64,000 nt of DNA from Mastigamoeba balamuthi (GCA_902651635.1 CACRSC010000085.1:43715-107714); one strand, 5' to 3'; numbered from the stretch's first letter, positions 31,525-41,781 are shown. Numbers and translations: made by a program. The notes: generated by a model from the letters alone, not told the origin.

Positions 31525-31633
31525 AACGAATCCCGTTGTTTGTGTTTGCTGTGATGTGAGCAAAAGAGAGACTGATGACGTCACTGTTTCTGAGTCAGTG
31601 GAAGAGATACGTGATGACTGGCAGTATATCTAG
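31525..31633. promoter_or_regulatory. 109 bp divergent gap
   Basis: The capsid-side minus cluster and the plus-strand basic-protein gene start from this short gap, which must hold both promoters. It contains a CRE-like TGACGTCA palindrome at 31,574-31,581. No further motif can be proven. Confidence 0.35.
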
Positions 31634-31795
31634 ATGGCGAAATCTGGTGCAAAGAAATCGACAAAGGCCCCCAAGGCTGCCCCTGAGCCCAAGACACCCA
31701 AGTGCACCAAGAAGGCACCGCCATATGTGCCCTCTGTGTCCTCAAAGAAGGCTCATGCATTAGTGGAGTCGGAGGCCTCTGTGTATCGCTGGTAA
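31634..31795 (+). CDS. Small Lys/Pro/Ala-rich basic protein, 53 residues
   Basis: Intact from ATG 31,634 (MAKSGAKKSTKAPKAAPEP) to TAA 31,795. The composition, Lys, Ala and Pro repeats with few hydrophobics, is like the tail of a linker histone. A small DNA-condensing virion protein is the natural guess in this context. A fragment of a longer gene cannot be excluded. Confidence 0.5.
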   Translation: MAKSGAKKSTKAPKAAPEPKTPKCTKKAPPYVPSVSSKKAHALVESEASVYRW

Positions 31796-31803
31796 TTTCA
31801 GTC

Positions 31804-32122
31804 TCAGGCCTTGGGACCCATGCTCCTGTTGCACATCTTCTCAGTGAGGAAGTACATCGTGGTGAACCCTGCACAGGATGCTGACATGCCGAGCATGTAG
31901 AGAGTTGAGCCATGGCTGAAATGCCACGTGAGGTACGATGAGACGAGGGGGCCCAGAACAATGGTCACAGGCATTCCCGACTCTATGGCAGCCTGGATCT
32001 TCGACAGTGTCAGAAAGAAGCCCTCTGGGCTGTCGGGCCCACCTATGACTGCGCCAAAGGTGTACACTGCTGAACACAGGCCCAGCCAGATAGGCACCTG
32101 CAGTGATCTTCGTGTACTCCAT
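31804..32122 (-). pseudogene. Small membrane protein, frameshifted
   Basis: From ATG 32,122 (MEYTKITAGAYLAGP) the frame shifts near 32,080 into a run ending at 31,804. The second part contains IWLGLCSAVYTFGAVIGG, MPVTIVLGPLVSSYLTW and YMLGMSASCAGFTTMYFL, that is, three membrane segments separated by short loops. The full product is about 105 residues. It converges with the basic-protein gene 8 bp away. Confidence 0.5.
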
Positions 32123-32253
32123 ATCTTGATTGGGAGGGCAGAAAAAACTCTGAACTTCAACATTGAAGTTGTTCGTATGTGTATGTGATACTCTCATCAA
32201 ATGGTTCGTGAATATATGCATGCTCCCTGATCAGCTGCTCGTTCTGCCTTGAG

Positions 32254-32593
32254 ATGTACACATATCTATACACACGGCTCCAGTCAGGGCTGTATTTCAC
32301 CACCCCCGAGTACTTGTCACTGCAGACAGTCTGACAAGTCTGAATCCGAGGCCGAGACTGATGAGTCTGGACCCATCATCTACGTGTTCGACCCCAGCGG
32401 GAAGGTGAAATGCCGCAGGGATGAGACGATTGTCCACCATGTGGACGGGGGCGATCTGGTCTTCAACGTGTGCAGGCTCACTTTCACCAACTTGGGCACA
32501 CTCTCGAAAGAGAAACAACGTTCACTTTTCCTCTGGGCCCTTATGACATACACATCGGAATTCCTAACCTCTGCACCTTCCAAATCGTCATAA
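32254..32593 (+). pseudogene. Endogenous virus protein, about 113 codons, one frameshift
   Basis: ATG 32,254 opens MYTYLYTRLQSGLYFTTPEY and reaches a stop; a one-base shift near 32,330 restores a coding-like frame (DKSESEAETDESGPIIYVF, then GKVKCRRDETIVHHVDGGD) ending at 32,593. A short acidic linker separates the N-terminus from a beta-like domain. Not recognised. Immediately upstream of the collagen-like genes. Confidence 0.4.
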
Positions 32594-32765
32594 ACGGAAA
32601 ATGAAACTTTCCCAAAATTTTGTTGATTTCTCTTTAAGGGGCTGTTGGAAATGGAAAACGGTTTTGATTTCCAAACACCCTCTCTGGAAGGGCCCAGGGA
32701 CCGCAGACGAACCTGGGTCCGGATGCTGCGATCAGAGCACCTTTTTTCTGAGGGACAGTGTGAAC

Positions 32766-33413
32766 ATGAGCAGCTGGGTGGACCTGAATGGCTGGGCGTA
32801 CAGCCAGGAGGGTGCGACAAAGGGCGATAAGGGTGACGTTGGACCCAGGGGCCCAAGGGCAACAGGGGCGATGTGGGTCCTGTGGGACCGAAAGACAACA
32901 AAGGAGATCCGGGTCCAGCAACAGGCATTAAGGGAAACACAGGGCCTCCAGGCCCAAAGGGCAATGTGGGCCCTGCAGGACCTGCAGGGCCTCAGGGCCC
33001 TAAAGTAGACACTGGAGCGAGAGGTCTAATGGACTACAATGGCCAGCATGGCAAACAGGAAGATATCGGATCCCAGGGGCCCAAGGGTGACAAGGGCGAT
33101 CCAGGAGCATCACTGGATTTTGCCGACTCTGTGCATGTGAATCTGCTCATTGGCCCCGATGACATACTCAGGTACCTTCTCCACTCTGGTGTCCAAAGTG
33201 GGCAGAACAGTCACCGTCATCTTCCTTCCCTGGTCGGCAACCATCAAGAGTGTCAGATACCACTCCGCTCCAGCAAAAATAATTCTGTCTGTTTACAGAA
33301 AAAGCCGGGAATTGAGTTTTGTGTTGTGCACATGGCATGTTTATGGTGTCGGGATCCTGGAATCAGGATTTGGGTGTGAAATGTTGACTATTAGTCCTAG
33401 TGTGGGATGTTGA
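32766..33413 (+). pseudogene. Collagen-like fibre protein 1, frameshifted
   Basis: Begins MSSWVDLNGWAYSQEGATKG at ATG 32,766. A run of about 30 Gly-X-Y triplets (KGDKGDVGPRGP; GNTGPPGPKGNVGPAGP) follows, interrupted by frameshifts near 32,855 and 33,150. A C-terminal head then reads VSKVGRTVTVIFLPWSATIK and ends at 33,413 (MLTISPSVGC). Gly-X-Y stalks with a small globular tip are typical fibres of large DNA viruses and phages and usually mediate attachment. Intervening substitutions have eroded some Gly positions. Confidence 0.6.
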
Positions 33414-33442
33414 TGCCCTTTTTATGCGATCTTTTTTGCTGA

Positions 33443-34020
33443 ATCAGAGTGGTATCTCGTGTCAAACAGCCTCCCCTACAAGTCCAGCATGATTTTCAAC
33501 TTCCCCTTCCACATGACTATCAATGGCGATACTGCATGGGGCAACTTCTCCATCCTGGACAATGGCAACATCATGGTCCAGCTGATCCTGCAGAAGGGCC
33601 AAGGATGACAAGGGTGATGCAGGTCCCATGGGGCCAAAAGGTGATGCAGGGCCAAAAGGTGACATGGGTCCCGTGGGTCCTGTGGGACCCCAGGGGCCCC
33701 CGGGCATTTCCCTGTCGTCAAAGACAGTCGACCTGGTACTCCCACCAGAGTTTCACATGGCAGCCTCTGAGAGCGGTCTGACTAAGAGTAGTGTGCTGCA
33801 TAGGCGGGTGCTCCGCCTGGGCTCTGGGAAGCAGCAGGTGATCATTCTCAATGTCCCCACCACGCAGTGCACATTCACACCAGATCCGCAGGAGGTGCTG
33901 ACAGTGCCCATTCCCCGCCTCAACTTCACCATGCCCGCATTCATCTCCTGCAACTCGTTCTCAACCTATGCAGTGTTGCTCATGAGCTTCGCTTTCAGTG
34001 TGCACTATCCCAAAGGAAGA
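33443..34020 (+). pseudogene. Collagen-like fibre protein 2, broken
   Basis: An upstream beta-like block (EWYLVSNSLPYKSSMIFNFP, then GNFSILDNGNIMVQLIL) ends in a TGA at about 33,606. Immediately after it comes a second Gly-X-Y stretch (KDDKGDAGPMGPKGDAGPKG) and a C-terminal head (ISLSSKTVDLVLPPEFHMAA; LNVPTTQCTFTPDPQEVLTV; FSTYAVLLMSFAFSVHY). The order head, collagen, head suggests two fibre genes derived from one another, or one fused array. After about 34,020 the frame stays open but loses its coding character. Confidence 0.5.
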
Positions 34021-34094
34021 TGCTGGTCCCAAGGAAGAACAAAGACAAAAGACTTGTTGGGCAAAGCCAAAAGGGCACTTTGTTTCCAAAAGAA

Positions 34095-34170
34095 GGAGTG
34101 GGGAAGAAGGAAGGGAACTCGGGAAGGGAACTCAGGAAGGGAACTCAGGAAGGAAGAGAACTCAGGGCAC
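34095..34170 (+). repeat. Short tandem repeat, GGGAACTCAGGAA-type
   Basis: Four or five imperfect 13-15 bp copies of a GGGAACTCRGGAA unit follow the second fibre gene and separate it from the convergent minus-strand gene. Confidence 0.6.
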
Positions 34171-35162
34171 TCAGAAGTCAAGGAAGAGGCAGAGCTGAGT
34201 GGCTGTGAAGAGCCTGCTCCAGGCCTCCCTCAGGGCCAGTGCCATCTCAGGGTACTTTGTCTGGGGCCTGATGCTGGAGATCAAGTCCGCCAGCTTCCCG
34301 CAGGCCCTCTGCCACCTGAAGAGGAAGTTGCAAATCTGTATCATGACGCCAAATGGCAGATGAGTCCAGCTGTTGATGTTCATGATGTCTGTTCACTCGT
34401 AGATGTAGGAGATCTTGATGGCCTTGTGCAATGGCAGCATGTCCTTCAGGTCCAGCACATAGTTATGTTGCCTACAACCAGGTGAGCAAGGGCCTGGTCA
34501 ATCAGCCCATGCTCCATCTCTCCGTACTTCCATTTCTGGATCTTCGAGAATGCTGCCAGCATCCTCCTCCATGCATTGTCCAGGAGCATGACCTTTGCAT
34601 GCAGCAGAGCTCACACATGCAGCAGCCACAGGAGCAACTCGTGGTCGACCTGTGCCCTGAGGCTAACACCAAGCCTCCACCTGTTGAGCAGGTCCAGGAC
34701 CCCACTGGGCAGAATGACGCTGCAGAGAATCCACCACTGGTTCACCATCGCATCAATGTCAGGGGTGGCCACATTGGCCACCAGTCCGTACTGCTTGATG
34801 ACAGGTGAGGGCACTGGAGGCTTGCGGTGATGGGCCTCCCAGGTTGCCCATGCCCAGTCCCTGTAACTGACATTGTCCTCCTTGTTCACATCACTGTCAT
34901 CGGTGTCGGATCTGCCATTCTCATCGTCATCACCAGCCCTGATGTGCTTGTGGTCCATCTGCATCATGTACACGAATGGGCCCTTCTTACTGTACTCCAT
35001 CTCATGGACGTTCTCATTGACATAGTGGTTGAATGGCAAGTCCTCAGGTCCACGCTTGTTGCAGTACTTGTCCCACTTGTTGACCTCAGGGCTCATGTCC
35101 AGGTCAAGCATCTCGAGGGTGATCATGGTCGTCGTGCCTGAATGGCTCCTCTTGTTTGACAT
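34171..35162 (-). pseudogene. Endogenous virus protein, about 330 codons, broken
   Basis: From ATG 35,162 (MSNKRSHSGTTTMITLEML) the frame passes a TGA at 34,611, a frameshift near 34,465 and a TGA near 34,390, then ends at 34,171. The N-terminal half is acidic (DDDENGRSDTDDSDVNKED) with aromatic clusters (YRDWAWATWEAHH). The C-terminal half is helical and Trp/Leu-rich (VNQWWILCSVILPSGVLDLL; VMIQICNFLFRWQRACGKL). No P-loop is present, so it is not the packaging ATPase. Function unknown. It is the outermost clear gene at this end of the viral block. Confidence 0.45.
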
Positions 35163-35459
35163 ATTGTTCTTCAGTCTCTGGGTATGCAATACTGTGGTGA
35201 CGTTACAGTATGCCAATATTTATATGATAGCTGGAGAATTTCTGGAATCGCTCCTCTGGTGCTGAATTGCCCATATCTTGGAAAACAAACAAAAGGTGCA
35301 CGATTCCTGGAATATCACGTCAGAACAAATATCTGGGACATACAGCTCGCATTCTCCTAATCATATGAGTGTCTTACCCACTCATCAATTGAATTGAGAT
35401 GGTTCCTTAACAATTGATACGTTCTTTATTGTACTTGGTGTCTGAGTGTGTGATGTGTT

Positions 35460-35475
35460 TGGGGGGGGGGGGGGC
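35460..35475 (+). repeat. G homopolymer
   Basis: A run of about 15 consecutive G residues lies in the spacer downstream of the viral block. It could be assembly-sensitive. Confidence 0.7.
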
Positions 35476-35537
35476 TGTGCTACCCCGCCATACACTATAA
35501 TCAGTTGGGGCTGCCTTAAATAGTATAGGGGGCCGCC

Positions 35538-35726
35538 CTACATTATACAGCACTTCTTTAATGGGGGGCCGCTCTCTTTAGTCTGGGGCAGGGTAGCACT
35601 CGTACCACTCAGGTGGGCCCCAGTCAGGTTCAATCTCTCATCATCGATGACCTGGACACTTGTTCCATTGCAGTACCACAGCCTGAGGATCTCAGGTGAT
35701 TCATTGGGCTGATGATTGACAGGCAA
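35538..35726 (-). pseudogene. Short ORF beyond the viral block, unrecognised
   Basis: An open minus-strand stretch (ESPEILRLWYCNGTSVQVID; ERLNLTGAHLSGT) has no ATG start in frame. It is weakly coding-like and may be the remnant of an outer viral gene or an exon of something else. Confidence 0.25.
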
Positions 35727-35995
35727 TGTGTGTTCGCTCTCTGGGCAGAATTTGTTTGATCTAAAAGTGATTCAGAACGTGTTCAGATTACCAAGTAGGG
35801 CAGAAGAAGCCAGCTCTCAAAGTATGATTCTCTAACAATAGGCAATTAAGAATGAAGAAGAGCTGTGCAGAAGCTCTGAGCTGTTGCATCTGGACAGATC
35901 TGAACAAGGACGGGCTCACTCTGTGGAACAATCATAAGATTGTTTATTTCTCTGAAACTCATACAGCATTTCATTAGAATTTAGTCATTGCTGTG

Positions 35996-37787
35996 CTGTT
36001 TCTGACCCCCCCACTCTGACCCCCCTGTTCCCTGCCATTTTTGTGAGCAATCCAAAGTGAGTGCTTCCCACCACGGGAGCACCGGGTCTTCTTGTGTTGG
36101 TAACTGAATGTATGGGCGAGAAGATATATCCACAGATACTTCTCTGGACAATCGGGGGAAAGATCTGAGAAAACAATTCCATGAGAATTGTGTGGTGGTG
36201 ATTGCCTTGGCGGTCTCAGGCCCTCTGGTGTGCTCCCCCCTCAGTCCAGTGTGAATCGTCATGTTATGCAATTGTCTTTCCATCCGAGATAGGCGCCAGC
36301 CTGGCTGGGCTACAGAGGTTAAAATCTCAAGAAGAGCGCTTCACCACAGATGGAGGACAACGAACCCATTCCAGTGTGAGATGTGCGTGAGCACGTCCAT
36401 GAGTTGGAGAGACAGCATGCCGGGGAGGCCACACAGAGAGCTTTGCTCTCCACTCGAGGATGGAATTTGTTTGAAAAGAAGGGGGCGCATCTGTGGGAGT
36501 TTGGAGAGCCAGCGTTTGGTCACTGGGGAGCAATCCCAGATCCAGCTCTTCAGGAAGATGCCACAATGTTTTACATCACAGAATCGATATTCTCAGACAG
36601 CGTTATTCAAGCACTGGGAGACTGCAACCATATATCTCTATCCCATTCAGTTCTCTACAAGGTTCTGTCTCTTCGGATCCTGCTGCAATTCCGGGAACGC
36701 TCTTCAGTCCGAGGACAAACTCGATATCCTTTCAAGGCTGTATTCAAGAACGAAAAGTGCTTTCTGAAAGAGAAACTCGGAATTGACCAGGTCATGAAGC
36801 TTGACTGTTGGAGGGCTTTGTCCAAGAGAATGCTCTGGAAGAAAGAGTTCACTGCTGGTTGTCTGACCAATGCACTGAGCTCTCTAGTAGAGGTTGGTGG
36901 ACAGGCTACGCTGGATGAGAAACTTAGGAAATACTATGGACGGGGATCACCATGCTCATTGCTTGTTCCTGACAAAGAGGACCACATCGGGCATTGGGTA
37001 TCAGAGCTGACGACTCGCTTGGAGACCAGCACTCTACCCTTTGTATTGGGGATGTTTCCCTTCATCAAGTGTGCAAGAAGGGGGGAAAAACAGATAACAG
37101 TAGAGGTAGTACACTGGGCAGAAAAACAACTTCCTGCAGATGATGATGGTGCAATTCCGATTCTAACTTTGGATGCACGGTACCTAACAACAGGAACATA
37201 CCGGCAACTCAAAAACACACATCATCCCGTTCTTGCTTCTGTTAATCCCATGTGGTGGCCACAGTTTGCTGCCCAACTTCGACCTGAAGTAACCCGTGGT
37301 GGTGAGTGGGCTGCATTGCACAATTCTCGTACAAAGGAGTTCTTTGTACATAACTGGCAAGGAGACTCTGACGTTGGCAAGAAATTCCTTGTTACTAATG
37401 CATTGGTGGAAACTGGAAGAAAACTTCCCAAGGCTGGGAAAGTTATTGGATGGGACGAGTTCAATACTACATTCAACTACGCAGACTCATTCAATGATGC
37501 TATGGCAGGACACTACTGGCCATTCATTCGGTGGAAGTGGAAGTATGCTGTGGACGACCTCGAGAAGTCAATTGTATTTATTGACATATATCATTTGTGG
37601 CTGGAACTTCATCCCACATATCGGACAACAGCAGATTTGACCAGTTCCATGTGTAACCTTGCACTTGATCTCTATGCTCATGCCCTTTGACTGTAATAAT
37701 ATTATTGTTAAATGACGTCATTTTGTGTGGTAAGTTTTGCGTAGAAATTTTTGGGCAGGGGGGTCAGAGTCGGGGGGTCAGAAACAG
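35996..37787. mobile_element. 1,792 bp DNA transposon with GC-rich inverted ends
   Basis: The 32 bp ends, CTGTTTCTGACCCCCC... at 35,996-36,027 and its inverse at 37,756-37,787, match at 31 of 32 positions and each contain TCTGACCCCCC twice. TGTG flanks both sides (35,992-35,995 and 37,788-37,791) and looks like a 4 bp target duplication. It contains one transposase ORF on the plus strand. The duplication is not the TTAA of piggyBac, so the superfamily is open. Confidence 0.75.
36350..37690 (+). CDS. DDE transposase (IS4/piggyBac-like pattern)
   Basis: Starting at ATG 36,350 the frame meets a TGA after nine codons (36,377) and is then open for 437 codons to 37,690. The product has an N-terminal helical half, then LTLDARYLTTGTYRQLKN (first acidic region), ASVNPMWWPQF, EWAALHNSRTKEFFVHNW and a C-terminal GWDEFNTTFNYADSFNDAMA with a Trp/Tyr-rich helix. 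This resembles the order in IS4-like and piggyBac-like transposases, where the second half carries D-x-x-N and a hydrophobic helix. Apart from the early stop the frame is clean, so the element could be recent; translation from a downstream start is possible. Confidence 0.6.
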
Positions 37788-37799
37788 TGTGGATTTAGT

Positions 37800-38560
37800 G
37801 TTACAATGAGCACATAACACATGCATTTCGTGCACCATTTGAGCGCATACATTTAGTGCACCAAAATGTGCAAATTTAGTGATAATTTAGTGCCCGGCTG
37901 TCTGCTTTCGTGAGTATCATGCTTTCACATGGTCAAATCCTAGTTGGCAATTGCGAGAGTAGGACCTGAGAGGCAGAGGCACCTTTGTTTGCCCTTCTCA
38001 GTCACTGTGCCTTCCGGGTAGCACCCCAGCAGGCCCAGAGAACGCAGAGTGTGCAACTCCTGGAACCTCATGGGGCCATGGCCGCTAAAGCACACTGTGG
38101 GGGTGCTCAAGTGGGGCACTGTCAGGGAAGAGCACTGGGCTAAGCCTTCCTGCATGCATGCCCCCACACCAGAGCAGAAGTAGGAAAGACTCCCACTGTC
38201 TCCTAACTACTGCACTCACATCAACTGCAGGTGCAACTCGTCAGAGAAGGGACTACTGAGCAGTACAGTTGGGTCTATGAGGGCCGCAGTTTATCCTGGC
38301 AGGATTTCAGCTGATGTCAGCCAGCAAGTCACCAGCTCCTCTTTTGAAGGGCTTCTCTCACATGCAGACAGGTCCTCCTTCCCTTCTCTCAGTCCTGCCT
38401 GCACTTTCTTTTTTGTCTTTCAAGTGCGGGGCACATAAGACATGAGTGCAGAAGTCGGCGACTAGTAGTGGGTTGTCCTGCTTCTACCCGGAATTGGGGG
38501 TGAGGCCAATGCATGCCTAGCCCACTGGAATAAGGCAGATTTTTCCGATGTATGGGGCCC
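37800..38560. other. Non-coding stretch
   Basis: TGCA-rich words near 37,800-37,870 resemble the subterminal repeats of the Harbinger-like family but no end sequence is present. No coding-like ORF. Confidence 0.4.
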
Positions 38561-38570
38561 TCACACAGGT

Positions 38571-40880
38571 ATGCCCCTTTCAGACTGGGAGCACCATGTG
38601 CCCGTGCACTTTGCACAGTGGAAAGTCAAGCAACTGAACGACCTGGCTGCAGCTGAGGGCATCGTGTGGCCCAACTGCATGAAGACTTGCATGCACCACG
38701 TCAATGCCCTCATCGTGTACAGAGATGACTGGGTGGTGCAGATGACACGTGCTTATAGCTTCCTGCATGTGCATGCAGCCCCAGCCGGCCTGCCAGACCC
38801 TGCGGCAGTGGCCACACAGGCAGAGGCTGCAGCAGTCCAGCAGGCTGCAGTCCAGCAGGAGACAGCTGCAGCCATGGCCCAGCAGGCAGCAGCAGTGTGG
38901 CCACACAGCAGGTGGTGGCAGCAGTGGCTGCAAAGTGTATGGCAGCAGTCACAGAGAAGGAGCATATGTGTCAGGCAGCTGCAGCCATGCTGCAGAAGAA
39001 GTACTGCTGAGCAGCAACCGAGAAGTGAGCAGTCGCATGTCATCCACACAGCCAAGCAGCAGCAGCAGCTCACAGCAGCTGCTGCAGTGCAGGCAGCCAC
39101 GGCTGCTACCATGAATGCAGCAGTGCAGGATGCTGCATGCCTGGCAGCAGAGCAGGAGACCATGCACAGCACAGTGGCCCTGCAGACTGTGCAGCAGGAG
39201 GCCGTGTGCATGGCCACGGCTGCAACAGCAGTGCAGGGCCAGAGTAGGGACCCACAAGCAGCCTGGTGCGACATTGTCCATGCATGGGCCACAGCCTGAT
39301 ATGTGGCCCTTCCCCCTGGAGATGTGCAGGCCCTCTTGCTGAATGGCATGCAGCAGGCCATCATTGCAGACCTCATCCAGCTTGGGGATCCCCCCCTTCA
39401 CCATGACCAGTGCACTGTGTAAGGGTGATGCATGGGTCCCACTGGCAGAGAGAGCACTGCATGTGTGGCTGGCACTGGGCCTCACAGCAGAGCAGGGCAC
39501 CATCACATACTTGGTGATGTTCCTGATCCCCCAGATGAGCATGGCTCCCAGCAAGCACAGGAACAGGGCAGGGCAGTCATGGTGGGATCACCCGCCATCC
39601 ACCCCTCAGCCATGGAGGAGCATGTGTGGGTGCTGCAGGACCAGATCCACACAACAGCAGTGGGACCAGCCACAGCCTAGGTTCCCAGCACCCACGCAAT
39701 GATAGCAGCCCAGTAGAACTGCACCCCAGGCCTCTCTGATCCAGCAGCCCTGGGCCTTGGGCCCAATGGTATCTGTGTTCCTCTTCCCTGCCAAGTTCAC
39801 ATCAGTTAGTGTATAAGGAGGAGCAGGCTCGCTGTCTGGAAGTTGTGCAGAGGACCCACTGGTGCTGCTGGTCCCACAGCAGAAGGAGATTCTGTACCAG
39901 GCCGTCCAGGAGCAGCAAGCACATACTGAGCATGGCGGGCCTCACGGGCATGGCCAGGGTGCTCTCAGCACCATCCATACTGGGCAAGCCGATATGACAA
40001 AGTGGTCTGCTTGGGTGAGTCAGTGTGCCTTGACTGGCCAACAGACAGCATCTTCTTCAACCCAGAGATGCTATGCCTGGAGTCACATGAGTCAGTGGCC
40101 CAGGAGTGGGCCGAGATCCTCCAGATGGTCTTTCTGATCAGTGATGAGGACTTCACAGCACAGCAGCTCGACTATGCACTGCTGACATCACCAGGCCCAG
40201 CAGGTGACTGCGCATGCAGCAAGGGCTCACTCCAGCACAAGCTGGAAGCCCTGGTCAACAAGCAGTGGGAGCACGGCATCCTTAAGAAGTGTGGCTGGAA
40301 CAGGCATGTCAGCTGCTACCTGCTCTCCCAGATGCAGGTCGAGGCAATCACCCAGGACAAGAAGCTGGAACACGTGTATGGGAGGCTTCCAACCCAGATG
40401 CATGCCACATCTGGCACAAGTGCAACTGCAAGGGAGGCCAGGGTGGCCACGGAGCCAACTACGGTGGCAGTGGCAGCAGAGACGGGAGCAGGGGCAGTGG
40501 GGGTGGTGGCCGTGGGGTGCACTGCAGAGGCTGTGTGGGCACATGGTGCCACAATGCTGGTAATGGCAATTATGAAGCCATGGGGCAAGAGGTCGCCCCA
40601 TCCCCCAATGATGACAATGATGGGGCACTTGGGGGTGCAACACCCCACCTGACGACAGCAGGGAGGGATCTCACTGAACAGGCCAAGCAGCCACAGCAGC
40701 AGACCCCCACTGCCTGGCCACCACCCACACTGCTTCCGCTCTTTGAGTGCCAGCACTGGTGGCACACGGAGGTGATCGGGCCCATCCCAGGGCCCTTGCA
40801 GACCTGTGCTCACATGCCAAGTAGAAGTGGACCACTGATACAAACTCCATTGGGCATTCCCACTTTGGCCAGCAGCTGAC
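38571..40880 (+). pseudogene. DIRS-like retroelement gag region and start of RT, broken
   Basis: Open stretches in shifting frames share one texture. The first (38,571-39,299) has an N-terminal domain (HVPVHFAQWKVKQLNDLAAA, MKTCMHHVNALIVYRDDW) followed by an Ala/Gln-rich run. The second (40,002-40,400) has SHESVAQEWAEILQMVFL and KQWEHGILKKCGW. The third (about 40,410-40,520) has CHIWHKCNCKGG and a Gly-rich tail like a nucleocapsid, then PTLLPLFECQHWWHTEVIGP, which resembles the lead-in to DIRS-type reverse transcriptases. The catalytic RT that should follow is absent. Assignment is by order and texture. Confidence 0.4.
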
Positions 40881-40959
40881 GAGCTTGCTGGTGGCCAGCA
40901 TGCTGGCGTGCTGTACTGTGCTATCAGATCACGAGGCTGCCCTGCCGAGTGCACTGCCC

Positions 40960-41781
40960 ACGGATGTCACAGGGAATGCTTGCTGTGCAGCTTCTTCCCC
41001 ACAGCCGGCCCCACCTGTGGTATCACTTCACTGCACTCCTGCTTGATGTAGTTTGAGACTGTGACTGATGCTCTCTTCTTTCCATTAATGGAGGCCACAA
41101 CCAGGTCTATCTGGGCATCGGTCATCTTGTCCTCCAACTTTCACAGTGCAAGGACTTCACGTGGGATGTGCAGCTGAGGTGCTATGGGCCCTGGGGGTGT
41201 GGCCAGAGGCAGGGCTTCCAGGGGCTGCTGCACCGTTTTCAGCACTGGCCCCAGGTAGTCTTCAGACCCTGGATGTTCTAGAACCTGCTTGTACCTCTCC
41301 TCTATGCTGCTCTCTGCCTCCTGCCCTGCAGCTCTGCCCTTCTCTCCTGGTACTCTCTCAGTGTCTGCACACTGGTCTGGGGTGCTGTCATACAGTCGTA
41401 CTTCAGCTCCATTGAGTACACATGCCTGGTGAGGCCGAGCTTCTCCTTCTGTAGTGACAAGCCGTCCTCTTCCTCTTCCACCTTACTCTTCTCTGATGAG
41501 CTGCCCGAGCTTCCCTCCTGTTTGACCGGGCTGCCTAGGCACAAGGCAGCTGTCCTCTGCCTGTCTTCTGCCGTTTTCCCATAATGACTCTTGTCTCCTT
41601 TCAGCTGCGGTGCTTCCTCTTCATGGGCAGTCCTTGGCTGTTGCCCCTCATCTGACATGCCCTTCATTGCTGCCTCGGCCACTATGGCAGCAAACTGCCT
41701 GAACTGGCTGATATGGCTCCACTCTCTCTTTACTGCTCTTATAAATGTTAATAATGTGAATTGGATATCATCTGTGCACAA
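40960..41781 (-). pseudogene. Charged protein gene, unrecognised, broken
   Basis: An intact 159-residue stretch (41,302-41,781) is acidic and helical (FAAIVAEAAMKGMSDEGQQP; SSGSSSEKSKVEEEEDGLSL; ELKYDCMTAPQTSVQTLREY). After a stop and a gap, a second coding-like block (40,960-41,135: KMTDAQIDLVVASINGKKRA; VSNYIKQECSEVIPQVG) continues in the same direction. Together they suggest a gene of about 270 codons. It lies against the end of the DIRS-like region on the opposite strand and may belong to a separate element. Confidence 0.35.

Larger units (their letters stand above)
19792..35162. mobile_element. Endogenous dsDNA virus, probably mriyavirus-like
   Basis: About 20 closely packed genes without introns lie in four clusters: minus 19.8-21.2, plus 21.2-28.0, minus 28.0-31.5, mixed 31.6-35.2 kb. 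A probable double-jelly-roll capsid protein, a probable HUH replication protein, collagen-like fibres, small membrane proteins and a small basic protein make this virion-type gene content. No polymerase and no packaging ATPase is visible. The combination of such a capsid with HUH replication and no polymerase is known from mriyaviruses, which include an amoeba virus and haptophyte-associated endemic viruses. Polinton-like viruses are the main alternative. I could not find terminal repeats; a small ORF at 35,538-35,726 and degenerate coding at 19.15-19.79 kb may extend it. Decay (stops, frameshifts, an inserted MITE) shows it is an old insertion. Confidence 0.6.

Noticed and set aside
32380-32964. 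A long minus-strand Gly/Pro-rich frame opposite the first fibre gene
   Set aside because: It is the antisense of the collagen repeats; GGNCCN codons read Pro/Gly-rich on both strands. The sense strand has the proper head domain and start.
34060-34090. A second copy of the Rep-interrupting MITE end (GGGCACTTTGTTT)
   Set aside because: Only about 13 bases match and no inverted partner or duplication was found nearby.
38580-39554. Cys/His-rich minus-strand frames opposite the DIRS-like gag
   Set aside because: They result from CAG/GCA repeats in the plus-strand Ala/Gln-rich region and have no independent support.
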